The notes beneath the pieces are model-generated. The model ran no database searches. It was given only the letters and a program-made list of their open reading frames with translations, and had not been told where the DNA came from. Below, piece after piece: positions 24,607-35,559 of a stretch of 64,000 nt of DNA. Made by a program: the position numbers and the translations under genes. Source of the DNA: Guadua angustifolia. Its lineage: Eukaryota > Streptophyta > Magnoliopsida > Poales > Poaceae. The stretch is taken from assembly GCA_036346375.1 (NCBI GenBank), contig CM070508.1, positions 15,680,852 to 15,744,851 of the forward strand. The letters are read 5' to 3'. The first letter of the stretch is position 1. Each line of letters begins with the position of its first letter.

Positions 24607-25507
24607 AATCTCCCCTTAACTCAAAATCCATAATGAAATTGCTTCTAGAAAACCCCGAAGGGTAATTAAGCATAGGAATATAAGTACGTTAAAAGTCCAA
24701 AGGACTAATGAGCATGGAAGACTGGCACAGTCAATCTAAACACTTGTAGTGTGAAAAACCACAAAAGGTATGAAAGATTGGAACAATCTTATATAGACGC
24801 TTCATTGAAACAAGATTGAGTAAACCACCAGTAGGCCAAGAGAAAGGCTAGAACAGTCAATTCAAATACACAGCTATCAACAAAACAAACGAAGAAATCT
24901 GGGTCTACAAGAATTCATAAGCCCAGTAAAGTCTCAGTCTGTGCAACTAACCTCCTGAAACAAACGCTCAATCATCAAATGGCATAAGCCAAGACCTCAC
25001 ATGCGGTGCTTGATAGATAGTGAAGAACATATAACATGTATTTTTTATATACTCCATCTGAAACATAAAATTTGGCAAATTGCCTACTGAAAATCCATAA
25101 CATAGTTAAAATTACTCCTGAAAAATGTCAATATGAAGAAAACTTATCATACCATCAAAAGAGTATAAATTACAGCAGACCTCTCATTACATATTGGGCA
25201 AAGATAACAAAACAACATTGTAGTATCTATGCAGAAATAAACTCTTTCTTGCACTTCAAACCTTCATCTCAAACCGACATTGGAACAAAACCTTCACTAG
25301 AAAAACTCCGAAGAGTATAATGCTACCAATAGGGTGTCATCAAATTCCAAATTAGCATTGCCAAAACCTCCATAATAGTTGCGTAAGCGATCCAAATTGC
25401 AATGTATTTAAATAGTGAATAAAACACCAAAATAAGCCAGGTTGTGCACTTGCAGTATCCAAGAATAGCAATGCCACATATAATTCCGTCCAGCTAAATC
25501 TTACGTG

Positions 25508-25735
25508 CGTGCAGTGCCAACGAGGAAGTTGAGCAGCATGTTGATGCACACGGTGATGCTCTAGCCGGCGGCGGACTGGATCTCCAGCGAGAACACCTCG
25601 TTGGGGATGAGCCACCCGAGCAGACCCCAGGACCAGGCGAAGCCGGCGACGTACTTACAGATGAAGAGGACGAGGAGCATCGCGTAGAAGCGGGACATCT
25701 CGCCGACGCCGGTGGTGCCGAACTGGAGCGTGGAT
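25508..25735 (-). pseudogene. Captured fragment of a sugar transport protein (STP/monosaccharide-H+ symporter)
   Basis: The minus strand encodes FGTTGVGEMSRFYAMLLVLF, then a YVAGFAWSWG block and GWLIPNEVFSLEIQSAAG, followed by SITVCINMLLNFLVG. This matches the region of plant STP proteins around the conserved FAWSWGPLGWLxPSEIFPLEIR segment (late transmembrane helices). The Gln codon expected after SAAG is TAG (25561-25563), and only about 75 of some 510 residues are clear. Its G+C-rich composition contrasts with the AT-rich element around it. GC-rich sequence continues to about 26040 and may be more of the same gene out of frame. It lies between LTR, PPT and PBS signals, so it was carried by the retroelement. 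It is not a working transporter. Confidence 0.8.
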
Positions 25736-26422
25736 CTGCTCCTCAGTCCTCACAAAGGCAATAGGCGTACGTCCCTCTGCGGCTTCACGAGGTCGGCGTC
25801 CATGACGGCGCGCACCACGGCCTGCACAATTTGTTGTCCTCGTTGTAACCGGAGACCAATCGGGGCATGAAGATCTGGCAAACTCGGGAAAGCGGGGTGA
25901 TGCCCGCGGTGCATCCCACGAAAGCAATCCGGCGGTGTGGACCTGGAGGCCGGCGCGCGAAAGATGCCGGAGCAGAGGTGGCCACGGATCCGGGGCAAGC
26001 CGACGGCCAAGGACGCCGACAACTGTCGAAAAATCTCAGGCAAGGCTCTGATATTACTTGTTTGGGTTAGCATAGCAAAATAACTGGAGACAAGATTTTA
26101 ACATGAAAAATTCTTTGTAGGAAAAAACCAGTTAAGGGAAGCTTTGTTGGAGATTACTCAATATCTTTGTTGGAGATTACTCAATGTGGAAGAAGCCACA
26201 GGTGGGGTTCAAATGGCAGGGTCAACACCAATGGGAGTCCAGATAACCACTCAAATTACAACTCTCCCAGTCTCTACATCTGATGGTATGACAGATCGGA
26301 AGACTAGCGGAGTTTAGTTTGCGATGGAGCGCAATACAAAAATTCCTGAGTTAAATCCAAATATCAATATGGCTTCAAGAGTACTTGGGCCTTAGGATTT
26401 TAGTAATATTAATATAAGAGGA

Positions 26423-26905
26423 ATGGAGCAACAACAACCACCGTTTGGTTTTGATCCAGATTATCAAAGAAGACCACCAATGAACATGTGGAAAAATTAT
26501 GGACTCAAACCTCAAAATCCAGGAATCCGCTGGTTTGACACTCAACTCAACCAATGCTTTGGAACTGTTAATCACAATTGTCATTATGCAGAGGCAGTGA
26601 TCAAAGGCCCTAGGCTGGAGATCCCTCTATTTGAAGGAAGTGATGTACTAAATTGGCTTTAGTTGTGTGAGAAGTTCTTTGAAATTTTTGGAACCCCGAA
26701 TGAACACTGGGTGAACTTGGCAACTGCTTACCTACAAGGTAGAGCTGCAACCTGGTTTAAGGGAATTGGCATTCCAAGCTATGCGATGACCTAGCCTCAG
26801 TTATGTGCCATGATCAGTGATAGGTTTTCAGAATCCTCTGCCCATGAAGCTGTGGAATCCTTGCAAAATATAAAACAATACTCAACCATATCCAATTACA
26901 TAGAT
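26423..26905 (+). pseudogene. Gypsy gag remnant
   Basis: The frame encodes LEIPLFEGSDVLNWL, then CEKFFEIFGTPNEHWVNLAT, then AYLQGRAATWFKG, the core of the retrotransposon Gag (capsid) family. TAG codons interrupt it at 26660-26662 and 26792-26794. Related but weak coding sequence extends left to about 26140. It ends in IKQYSTISNYIDRFEE, where the sequence jumps straight into RNase H, showing an internal deletion of more than 2 kb of pol. Confidence 0.78.
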
Positions 26906-26909
26906 AGAT

Positions 26910-27759
26910 TTGAAGAAGGTGCAGCTTTGGCTGACTGAGGGTATTCGGCACAAATTATTACTTGAACTATTTGAATTCGACTACCAAGTTGAGTATAAAA
27001 AGGGCAAGGATAATGTAGCTACAGATGCACTCTCTACGAAACACTTACAATGCAGTGATGCTGAATTATCTTGTGAGGCAATAGCTATGGTATTGCCCGA
27101 GTGGATTTTGGAAATTAAAGAAAACTATAGTGGGGATGAACACAGCTAGAAACTATTAGAGGAAGTTCAAACAACCAATGATTCTAAACTAGATTACACG
27201 GTAGTGGCTGGTCTCTTGAGGTATAAGGGAAGAATCTTTGTCAGGGATAAGGGAGGACTTCGGCAGAAACTAATCACCAATTTCCATTCCTCAAGTTTTG
27301 GTGGACATTCAGGTATGAGAGGCACTTATCAAAGGATTAAGAAGCTATTTTATTGGCCGAGGATGCAGAAGCAAGTAGAACAAATATTAGTTGAATGTCC
27401 GGCATGTCAGATTACCAAGGCTGAGCACATACATATCCTAGGCTTGTTGGAACCATTAGAAATACCGGATATGGCTTGGAATCATCTAATGATGGATTTC
27501 GTAGAAGGATTGCCAAAATCGCAAGAAAAAGACGTAATCCTGGTGGTGGTTGACAGGTTTACCAAATATGCACATTTTATTGGCTTATTTCATCCATATA
27601 CTGTAGAGCAAGTGGTCAAGGTTTTTTTGGATAATATTCTAAAGCTACATGGTCTTCCCATTGCAATAGTAACCGATAGGGATAGAATTTTTACCAGCAA
27701 GTTCTTCACTGAGATCTTCAAAGCCATGATTGTATCCTTGAGAATGAGCACCGCATATC
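26910..27759 (+). pseudogene. Gypsy pol remnant: end of RNase H and N-terminal integrase
   Basis: RNase H ends in EYKKGKDNVATDALS. After a TAG near 27147, integrase begins with its HHCC zinc-binding domain (FHSSSFGGHSG, then CPACQ). Core residues Asp in MMDFVEG and Asp in VTDRDRIFTSKFF are present. The stretch that should carry the catalytic Glu is missing because the frame is cut after STAY by the Copia insertion. The remaining part of integrase lies at 33126-33862. Confidence 0.85.
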
Positions 27760-28741
27760 TGATGAAGAATTAGACATTTTCCAGATTAAATTCTGAATAC
27801 AAATCATGAACAGCATCACAGAAACTAGCATGTATATCTCTAACATACTAGATAGCACGAACATCATTATCATCTTGATAAACATTATTAGGACAGATCG
27901 AACGTACTGAGCAGAAGAGGATGACGGCGCGTTGCGTTGCGATTGCGATGTTGGCGTAGTAGGTGCGATTGCGGTGTTAGCGAGGTTGGCGTTGGTGACA
28001 ATAGCGTCGCGAAGTCGCAGCCACGACGACGTCAGCGAAGAGGAACAGGAAGACGAGCCGTGGTGACGATCTTGAGCAGTCGCGCGGAGCGCTTCCCAAA
28101 AACCTTATTCGCCCTCTCCCGGTGCAGGATCTCGAAGACGAAGGGTTCAAGACTGCTCTCCCGATAGCGATGCGTCGGCGCCGGGATGGAGAAGATTACG
28201 GCGGCGGCGCAGGAGCGAGAGGTGGCAAAACCCTAGCGATGTGTACTATCGTATTCCTCTACACGGGGTGCACGACGCAAGATTTATAGGGTTACTCGTA
28301 GCAAGTGACCGAACGTGACTCGAGGACGTGCCACGATCGGAGTCGATTCTGAGTCCGTATCTCATACCGCAAACGCGATTATCCCAAGTAGCAAAAGAAT
28401 AAAGCGCAAAGGAGGCGCGTCTGCGCAAGGCCTGGACCGGATTTCGGCGGACCATTCACGCAGGTGCAGACGCCGCGCCCTCGCCCGCCCCGCCCGGTGC
28501 CGTGCCCGATGCCCTGCCCGGGCGAGGCGAGGCGGCGAGGCGCAGCGTGTGGGCTTTCTCCCTTTCTCCCACATGGTTCTAGGAAGGTGGAGAGAACTCT
28601 CCCTTTTAAGTTGGTCATCTTCCACCTTCACAAGCAATATGGGACTATTGTATGCACACATGTCTCCTCATGAGTGGGCCTTTGAGATTTTCTAGGAATT
28701 ATTTGTCTCAATTAAGTGGGCCAAGCCCAAATAATCCAACA
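27760..28741 (-). repeat. 3' LTR of the interrupting Copia element
   Basis: On the minus strand it starts TGTTGGATTATTTGGGC at 28741, next to the PPT. It ends probably at TG/CA near 27760. It is about 980 bp with a GC-rich middle. The left border is inferred from where Gypsy integrase stops. Confidence 0.65.
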
Positions 28742-29289
28742 ATCCCCCACCAGATCTCAAAGTCCATTTAGAGATTTGCCAATACTCACTACTATTTGAT
28801 ATACCAGCGTTTAGAGATATTAAGTTGAACTTCGCCTAGAGCTCTAAGCTACACCCATCCACAACTTGAACAATGGACTAAGCCTTGAATTGCAAGTTTT
28901 GTGTGAACAGATTTCACTCAAAGTCATAACTGATACCTGGCTGCCAGTAGCCTTCTCCGCGTGTGGAGCATATGAGTCGTACTCCATGGTCTCTTCATGA
29001 GCTTACTAGAGATCACCCGAGTCTCATAGATGCGACTTTAGACAATCGGGCTCATATAGGTGTGTTCTTTCAAGAATGCTCAGAGAACAAACATCTTCGC
29101 TAGTTATAGCCAATAGAAACACATTAAGGTATATCGCCATCCCGCCTTACTGACATTTTGAGAGTATTGCATCTTCACTTAGAGAGGGTAATAGATTACT
29201 CTCCTCGGTTCGCCAATAGCTTGTTTTACCGGGACCCAATTCACGGGATCTCCGATCACAAATTTGAGTTACCACTATGGCAACATATA

Positions 29290-32230
29290 TGGGTCTCATA
29301 CCCATCTCCTCGATGCACCTTCTATCACATTCCGTGATAGTCCCTTCGTAAAGGATCTCGCCAGTTTTTGTGCATTTGAATATAAGTCACACTTATTACT
29401 CAGAGTTTCTCAATTTCTGATTGCAGACTTGCCGTCTTTTAACGTGTCTTGATGACTTGGCATTATCCTTAGCATGTTTCACTTTAGCAATCATGCATTG
29501 ATTATCACATTCATAAGGATAGCGGTATCGGTTTTTCAACCACCAAGTCCATCAAGAGCTCACGCACCAATCTGCCTCTCGGTGGTCAGTATCTAAAGCG
29601 ATGAGCTCCGCCTCCATGGTTGACCTTGTCAAGATGGTGCATTTGCGGGACCTCCATGACATTGCACCACCACCAATGGTAAACACATATCCTTTGGTGG
29701 CATAGAGCTCATCTACATCAAATCCATTCGAGTCATTTGTATCCTCAAGCATCGCAGGTGCCCTGAATAGTGAATCGCATAACTCATAGTACCTTTCAAA
29801 TAGCGCATTACCCTTTCAAGTGCATGCCAATGATCTCGAACCGGGTTTGACATGAACCTACTCAATTTGCTCACAGCAAATGATATATCAGGTCTCGTTG
29901 CACCAGCAAGATACATGAGCGAACCGACAATCTGAGAATATCTCAATTGGTTTAAGCCAATTCTCTTATTCTTTCTCAGTGTCACACTAGGATCATAAGG
30001 AGTGGGAGAGGGCTTGCTGTCCATAAAGCCAAACCGGCTCAAGACCTTCTCCACATAGTGGGATTGCGAAAGAGTAATCCCACTCTCATTCTTAATAAGC
30101 TTGATGTTCAGAATTACATCAACTTCTCCCGGATCTTTCATATCAAATTTCTTTGTGAAAAGACTTGACCTCATTGATCACATCAATATTTGTGCCAAAG
30201 ATCGATTATATCGTCCACATAAAGGCACAATATAACTCCTTCACCCCACCATAGCGATAGTATACACATCTATCAGCCTCATTAATGACAAAGTTCGCAG
30301 AAGTCAAAGTGGTGTCGAACTTCTCATGCCATTGCTTAGGTGCTTGTTTCAGGCCATACAAAGATTTCAATAATTTACACACCTTACTCTCTTGACCCTT
30401 TACTACATACCCATCAGGCTGCTCCATATAGATTTCCTCATCTAACTCTCTATTAAGGAAAGCTGTCTTCACGTCCATCTGATGAACGAGAAGACCATAT
30501 GAGGCAGCTAGGGAAAGTAATACTCGAATGGTGGTCATTCTAGCAACAGGTGAATAAGTATCAAAGAAATCTTCGCCTTCTTTTTGGGTGTAACCCTTAG
30601 CCACAAGCCGAGCCTTGTACTTCTCAATAGTACCATCGGGCTTAAGCTTCTTCTTGAACACCCACTTACAACCCCATGGTTTACAACCATAGGGCCGTTC
30701 AGGTCACCTCCCAAGTCCCATTGGCGAGAATCGAGTCCATCTCATTTTGGATGACTTCTTTTCAATTATCAGCATCTGGAGATGCATATGCCTCTGCAAT
30801 GGACGTGGGAGTATCATCCACGAGGTACACAATGAAATCATTGCCAAAGGATTTTTCAATCCTCTGTCTCTTGCTCTTTCTAGGAGCTTCATTGTCATCC
30901 TCCTATAGGATTTTCTCAAGTGATTGCTCAGAAGACTCAACAGGTGTAATAGTCTCAGGAATTATCTCAGAAGAAAATCTAGAAGTACTATGCATATCTT
31001 TCATCGGAAATATATTCTCAAAAAATGTAGCATCACGAGATTCCATAATAGTATCAACATACATATCGGGCACATCGATTTAACTACTAAAATCTATAGC
31101 GATGGTCCATTGAGCATATCGTAAAGACACAATCCATTGTCTTAGGCCGAGCTTACGCTTTTTGTTAATCGGTACATTGACTTTCGCCAAGCATCCCCAT
31201 GTGCGCAAGTAAGAAAGTGATGGTTTTCTTCAACCCACTTCTCGTAAGGGTCTTCTCCATGTTTACATTAGGAACTCTATTCAGGACATGACTTCACGAT
31301 CTCCCCCACCATGCCTTAGATAAACCCGGCGATGTCTAACATGGCGTTCACCAAGTCGGTCGGCGTGCGGTTTTTCCTCTCGGCAATCCCGTTTGATTCA
31401 AGTAGTAGGGAGGTGTCCTCTCATGAATAATACCATGTTCCGCATGAAATCATCAAAGATTTTGGGAAAAATTCGCCACCACGATCCGACCTAAGGCGTT
31501 TGATCTTTCTCTCTAGTTGATTTTCAACTTGACTTTATAGATTTTAAAGTAGTCTAGTGTCTAGCCCTTAGTTTTCAACAAGTAAACATAGCAAAATCTA
31601 GTCGCATCATCAATCGATGTCATGAAATATCTCTTTCCACCCTTTGTCAACACACCATTCATCTCACACGATCGAATGTATGAGTTCTAGAGGTGCCAAG
31701 TTCCTCTCCTCACCGCCTTGTGAGGCTTTCGAGGTTGCCGATTACACACAACTATGGCACTTAGAACCTTTGGCAATAGTGAAATTCGAATTAAACTCAT
31801 CCGAAAGCCGATTCATAAGACCAAAATTAATGTAGCATAAGCGAGAGTGCCAAGTACTCGTATCATCATTAACACTACCACATATATGGTTCACAGACTT
31901 ATTATTGAAATCTGAAAGGAAAAGCGGAACAAGCCTCCGTGACTCATAGCCTTTACCAATAAATAGTCCATTCTTGGACACAACTACTTTATTGGACTCT
32001 AACACTACCTTAAACCCATCTCGCATAGAAGGAGCCACTAACGAGATTCTTGTTGATAGAAGGACATCTTGCATGTTCCTCAAGCGCACGATCTTTCGAA
32101 GTGAACTTGGATCCTTTGTGCTAGTGCCATGAGCGAAGCATGTGACCCATTCCCCATCGGGGCGGAGGAATCCCGAATGACACGATAAGAAGAGAACATA
32201 TTGATGTCGAACACACATGAGCGTTAGCAC
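29290..32230 (-). pseudogene. Copia pol remnant (protease to RNase H)
   Basis: Read leftward: a pre-integrase motif (WHSRLCYINFGLMNRL) near 31850, a decayed integrase, then reverse transcriptase at 30206-30661 (YKARLVAKGYTQKEGEDFFD, MDVKTAFLNREL). The YVDD box is present near 30215 but one base out of frame. RNase H follows near 29550-29750 (STMEAELIAL) and the end lies near 29290 (EMGMRPI). The reverse transcriptase is well kept in parts, but several shifts and stops make the whole inactive. Confidence 0.85.
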
Positions 32231-32289
32231 CGTATCAATCCACCAACTGGAAGGCTGAAATCTTGAGAATCTGAAGGTAAATTACCATA

Positions 32290-33125
32290 CCTGCGTCTCG
32301 GCATTGCTAGCGGTCCTTTGTGTTGTGACCTTGGGCGTCATCCATTGTTGGCCTTTTTTCCTCGATGGTGCGCACGATCGGGGCATTCCTTGGAAAAGTG
32401 TCCGACCTCACCACATGTGAAGCGAGGCAGCTCGGCCTTGTTCATCTTCTTCTTCTTGAAGTTGGTAGTCTTGTTAGGCTTATTTTTCCCTTTGTTCTTG
32501 CCGTAGTTCTTCGAACCATGTTGGCGCTGGGTGGCCCTCGGCTCCTTTACCATTGAAATCCTTAGCCGAGCCTTCTCTTCAACATCAAGGGGCCATCTCG
32601 GTTTTCGATGATATCTTTGTCCTCTTATGTTTTAGAGTAGTGCCGAAACTCCTCCACGAGGAGGCGGTTTTGCAATGATGCAACCGCCACAAAAGGATCG
32701 GGTAAGACACATTCTAGGAGTTCGAGTTCCTTGACAATGCATTTGTATCTCATGGGCTTGCTCTACAACAGAGCGATTATCACCATCTTATAGTCATGAA
32801 AGTTCTCCATGACATACGATTCCATTGCCCGCATCCGATGCAATCGAACTTGGCATTGATGTATCCCACAGCACCTTCGCGTTTGTTATGTGCATGTACA
32901 CATCACACAGACGGTCGGCAAGAACGCTAAGAATGCATCCCACGAAGAGAGTATTGGCATCCGTGAAACTCTTCTGCTGCTCGGCAAAGAGATCACCTTC
33001 AGGTTTGCCTTTACTAACCCAGAATACATTCATAGCCGTAAGCCAGAGCGTGACCTTGACTTGCCACCTCTTAAAGTGCACACCAGAGAATTTCTCCGGC
33101 CTCAGTGCCTTGAATCTTATCTTAG
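32290..33125 (-). pseudogene. Copia gag remnant
   Basis: The minus strand encodes ALRPEKFSGVHFKRWQVKVT, then LWLTAMNVFWV, and VLSVLADRLCDVYMHI, typical of the Copia UBN2-type Gag. The zinc knuckle near 32420 reads PRFTCGEVGHFSKEC; the first Cys of the expected CxxC is Arg, so the knuckle is damaged. The frame is broken between the two parts. Confidence 0.8.
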
Positions 33126-33862
33126 GAGTATGATTTTCCAAAATCCTAAGGATTGGTATAATTAGCCTCCAATGGCTGAATGGTGGTTTAACTCTTCTTA
33201 TCACTCATCCTTGAAAATGTCTCCATTCCAAGCTCTTTATGGCTATCCACCACCACAAATTAGAGAGCTAGCGATTCCCGGTGGTATTACTGTTGAGGCT
33301 AGTATTATGCTGAAGAAAAGTGAGGAAATGACAAAAAAATCAGAAGGAACTTGCAACCAGCGCAAGCAAGAATGAAATTCTTTGCAGATCATCTAAAATT
33401 TGAATGAGTCTTGCAGGAAGGCGACATGATTTACCTCAAATTACATCCATATCGCCAAAATGCTTTTGGGGTGAGAAGAACACTCGAGGTTCGGTCAAAA
33501 TTCTATGGCCCATTTAGAATAATGGAGAGAGTAGGTAAAATGGCTTACCGATTACAACTTCTTGAAGGCGATCAGATTCACCATGTGTTTCATGTGAGCC
33601 AGCTTAAGAAGCACTTAGGAAAAAAAGCAATACCCTTGGCTGGATTACCTCTGGTAGGGGAGAATGGTAAGATCAAGCTAAACCGGTCACTGTATTAGAT
33701 CGAAGACTGATACCAAGAAAGGGCTTACCAGTAGTGCTGTGTGGCTAGTGCAATGGCTGAACTCGGATCCTACGGATGCAATCTGGAAGACGCTTCTTTC
33801 ATCCAAGCCACATTTCCATGTTTTGTTCCTTGAGGACAGGGAAAAAATCAGGGAGGGGGAAA
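33126..33862 (+). pseudogene. Gypsy integrase C-terminal part
   Basis: It resumes with SMIFQNPKDWYN and continues WWFNSSYHSSLKMSPFQALY (integrase core end). The C-terminal domain follows: FYGPFRIMERVGKMAYRLQL and HHVFHVSQLKKHLG. A decayed chromodomain-like tail follows to about 33840. Internal stops and a shift near 33375-33410 disable it. It is the continuation of 26910-27759. Confidence 0.85.
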
Positions 33863-33863
33863 T

Positions 33864-34305
33864 TATCAAGACTCCGGTAGCTAAAAGCAAATGAAGTGAG
33901 TTCAGAGTCTTGAAGAGGTAGCTTTGAAGAAGTCTGCATCATTTTCAAATCAGGGATGAGTTCACTTACGGACTTGACGGCTAAGATCATCGGCCAGTAA
34001 TTCTAGTTAGATCGGATGGCTAAGTATTAGAGTAGTAATTACCGTGGTAATTGTCAAATCTTTTGTCGGTAAATAGCTGGTTGTTCTAGAAGATGTAATT
34101 TTCTCTTCTGCTGCCGAATCTTGCATGTAACTAACTAGAAGTATAAAAACCAGAGACAGGAAAAGATATGACATAACGGAAAATAAGTTCTTATAGCTTA
34201 TCCTGTAATTTAGCTAGTTGTTTCGCCGTGTTCTTCCAAATTTCTTTCATCCGGTTATCTCTGTCAGAATCCGATTTCATCTCGTTTTCCTAGTCGGATC
34301 TGACA
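33864..34305 (+). repeat. Gypsy 3' LTR
   Basis: It follows the polypurine run GGGAGGGGGA. It starts TATCAAGACTCC and ends GTCGGATCTGACA, so the ends are near-inverted (TRTCA/TGACA). A TATA-like AGTATAAAAACC lies at 34140-34151. Confidence 0.65.
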
Positions 34306-34436
34306 GCGCCACCGCCGTCGCACGTCACAGCTGACGGGACTGGCATCGGATGAAGTCGCGTGCGATTCGCCCGGCTCTTAGCGAGAGGACAATGGAGGAG
34401 AGTCGTGTGAGGCGCTTTGAGGCGGGAGGGACTTGC
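34306..34436. other. GC-rich pre-insertion fragment
   Basis: A short GC-rich stretch between the Gypsy LTR and the young Copia. It is part of the original target DNA that continues at 41614-41678 and 45779 onward. No gene could be reconstructed from it. Confidence 0.4.
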
Positions 34437-34675
34437 TGTTGCGAACAAACGGCAGTTGGTGATCTCATCCAGAAGAATGGAAGTTACTCAAACTACCGAA
34501 TCAATCAACCGACGCAAAGAAAAGATGCTTCAACCGTCTCTCATCTCTCCCTCTCTCTGTAATCCATGAATGGGTGCCTTTACACCCATTCATCATGTAT
34601 ATATACATTGATCAATTAATGGAAAAGATACAAGAGTTCACATACATTATTGTCTTTACTTTTCTACTTACAACA
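34437..34675 (+). repeat. 5' LTR of the young Copia
   Basis: It begins TGTTGCGAACAAACGG and ends CTTACAACA. A TATA-like TATATATACATT lies at 34597-34608. Confidence 0.95.
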
Positions 34676-34842
34676 CGTTATCACGCACGTAGAATCTACA
34701 CTGAGTTCTTGAGTTCTTGAGAGAAGAACAGAAAACAGAGAATAGAACAATACGGCGACATTCACGGTAAGAACAATCAAATGCCGATTCTTACTGTAAA
34801 CAACGCCGTCTCTCTTCTTCTAGAGGAAATGATCCGGGAGTT

Positions 34843-35559
34843 TCATCGCTCCTTGCGCCGAGGTTTCTTGAACCGTGCACGCCTACGCGTTGTCATCCGC
34901 TTGCTACCGATGAACCCCGTCCTCACGGCACTGGTTCCTCGGACGACAGTCTCCCGACGCAGAGGTCTTCCTCGCCGCAGCCGTGCTTGGGCAAGCCCGG
35001 CCATGGTTGATCTCTTCAACACCGTGGCTGCTTCGCGGCTTCCCTCGCCCACGCCGGTTGAAGAAGTGTAGCAAAGGCTGTGGCCACCGCCCCCGCCCCC
35101 GCCCGACTTCGGCTTGCGCCCCACGATGGCGGCCAGAACCGGGGCGCCGCCCTTCTTCCCCGACAACGACGCCTTCGCTCCGCCTCCACGCGCCGTCCCT
35201 CCTTGGGATTTGGCTCTCTTGACTTCACGCCTGGCCAGCATGACGGCGAGAACCAGCGCTCCGGCATGATACAGATCGGCGCCGCTCCTTCCTCCCTTCT
35301 CCACGGTTTCGGCGGCGGCGGCACTGGGTTGTTCTCCTCCCCAGATGAGGGGGAGGGCTCCCACCAGTGAGCGGCCGTGTGACAAGGGGGAGGGGGGAGC
35401 ACCGCCACTGCTGAAATGCTTCCGATCCAGGTACTGGAGACCTTCACGGCACGGGCGGTGGACCTCAATGGCTGGCGATGGCGGCCGATCGGATGAAATG
35501 GCGGCGGTAGCAAATGAGTGAGCAGCAGTTAGGGAAACCCTAACCCTAACTGGCAGCAT
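34843..35559 (-). other. GC-rich insert in the Copia leader with a 238-codon antisense frame
   Basis: This block is much richer in G+C than the rest of the element and is open for 238 codons on the minus strand (Arg/Gly/Ser-rich; GADLYHAGALVLAVMLARRE). A partly open plus-strand frame is Pro-rich (FAPPPRAVPPWDLALLTSRL). I recognise no domain in either. It may be a captured host gene fragment, coding strand uncertain. It ends near a short aaaccctaaccctaac run, which also makes an untranslated-leader origin possible. Confidence 0.45.

Larger units (their letters stand above)
24381..26135 (-). mobile_element. Non-autonomous Copia-type element carrying a host gene fragment
   Basis: The 3' LTR is 24381-24606 (TGTTAGGGTTAGCACAGC on the plus strand), followed by a polypurine tract (24607-24620; TTAAGGGGAGA on the minus strand). 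The 5' LTR starts at 26059 (TGTTTGGGTTAGCATAGC) and is cut off near 26135. A degraded primer-binding site (TAATATCAGAGCC, minus strand) lies just inside it. The 1.4-kb interior has no gag or pol. It contains a non-coding half and a GC-rich sugar-transporter fragment. Confidence 0.78.
27760..33125 (-). mobile_element. Ty1/Copia retrotransposon, minus orientation, lacking its 5' LTR
   Basis: The 3' LTR is 27760-28741, with a polypurine tract (TGGTGGGGGAT on the minus strand) at 28742-28752. RNase H, reverse transcriptase, integrase, protease and gag follow rightward in the expected minus-strand order. Gag reaches about 33125, where Gypsy integrase sequence starts at once. There is no leader, PBS or 5' LTR. 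About 25 codons of the Gypsy integrase are also missing at the insertion point. Confidence 0.85.
26137..34305 (+). mobile_element. Ty3/Gypsy LTR retrotransposon, 5'-truncated and interrupted
   Basis: Gag, the end of RNase H, and integrase run rightward to 27759. A Copia element follows, and integrase resumes at about 33126 and runs through its C-terminal domain to a polypurine tract (33846-33863) and a 3' LTR. No 5' LTR is present at the left, where the unit meets the truncated neighbour. Protease, reverse transcriptase and most of RNase H are missing between 26905 and 26910. Confidence 0.85.

Noticed and set aside
35526..35545. Telomere-like aaaccctaaccctaac run
   Set aside because: Only about two units, in the leader of a Copia element; a similar short run lies near 41970. 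Far too short for a telomere or interstitial telomeric block.
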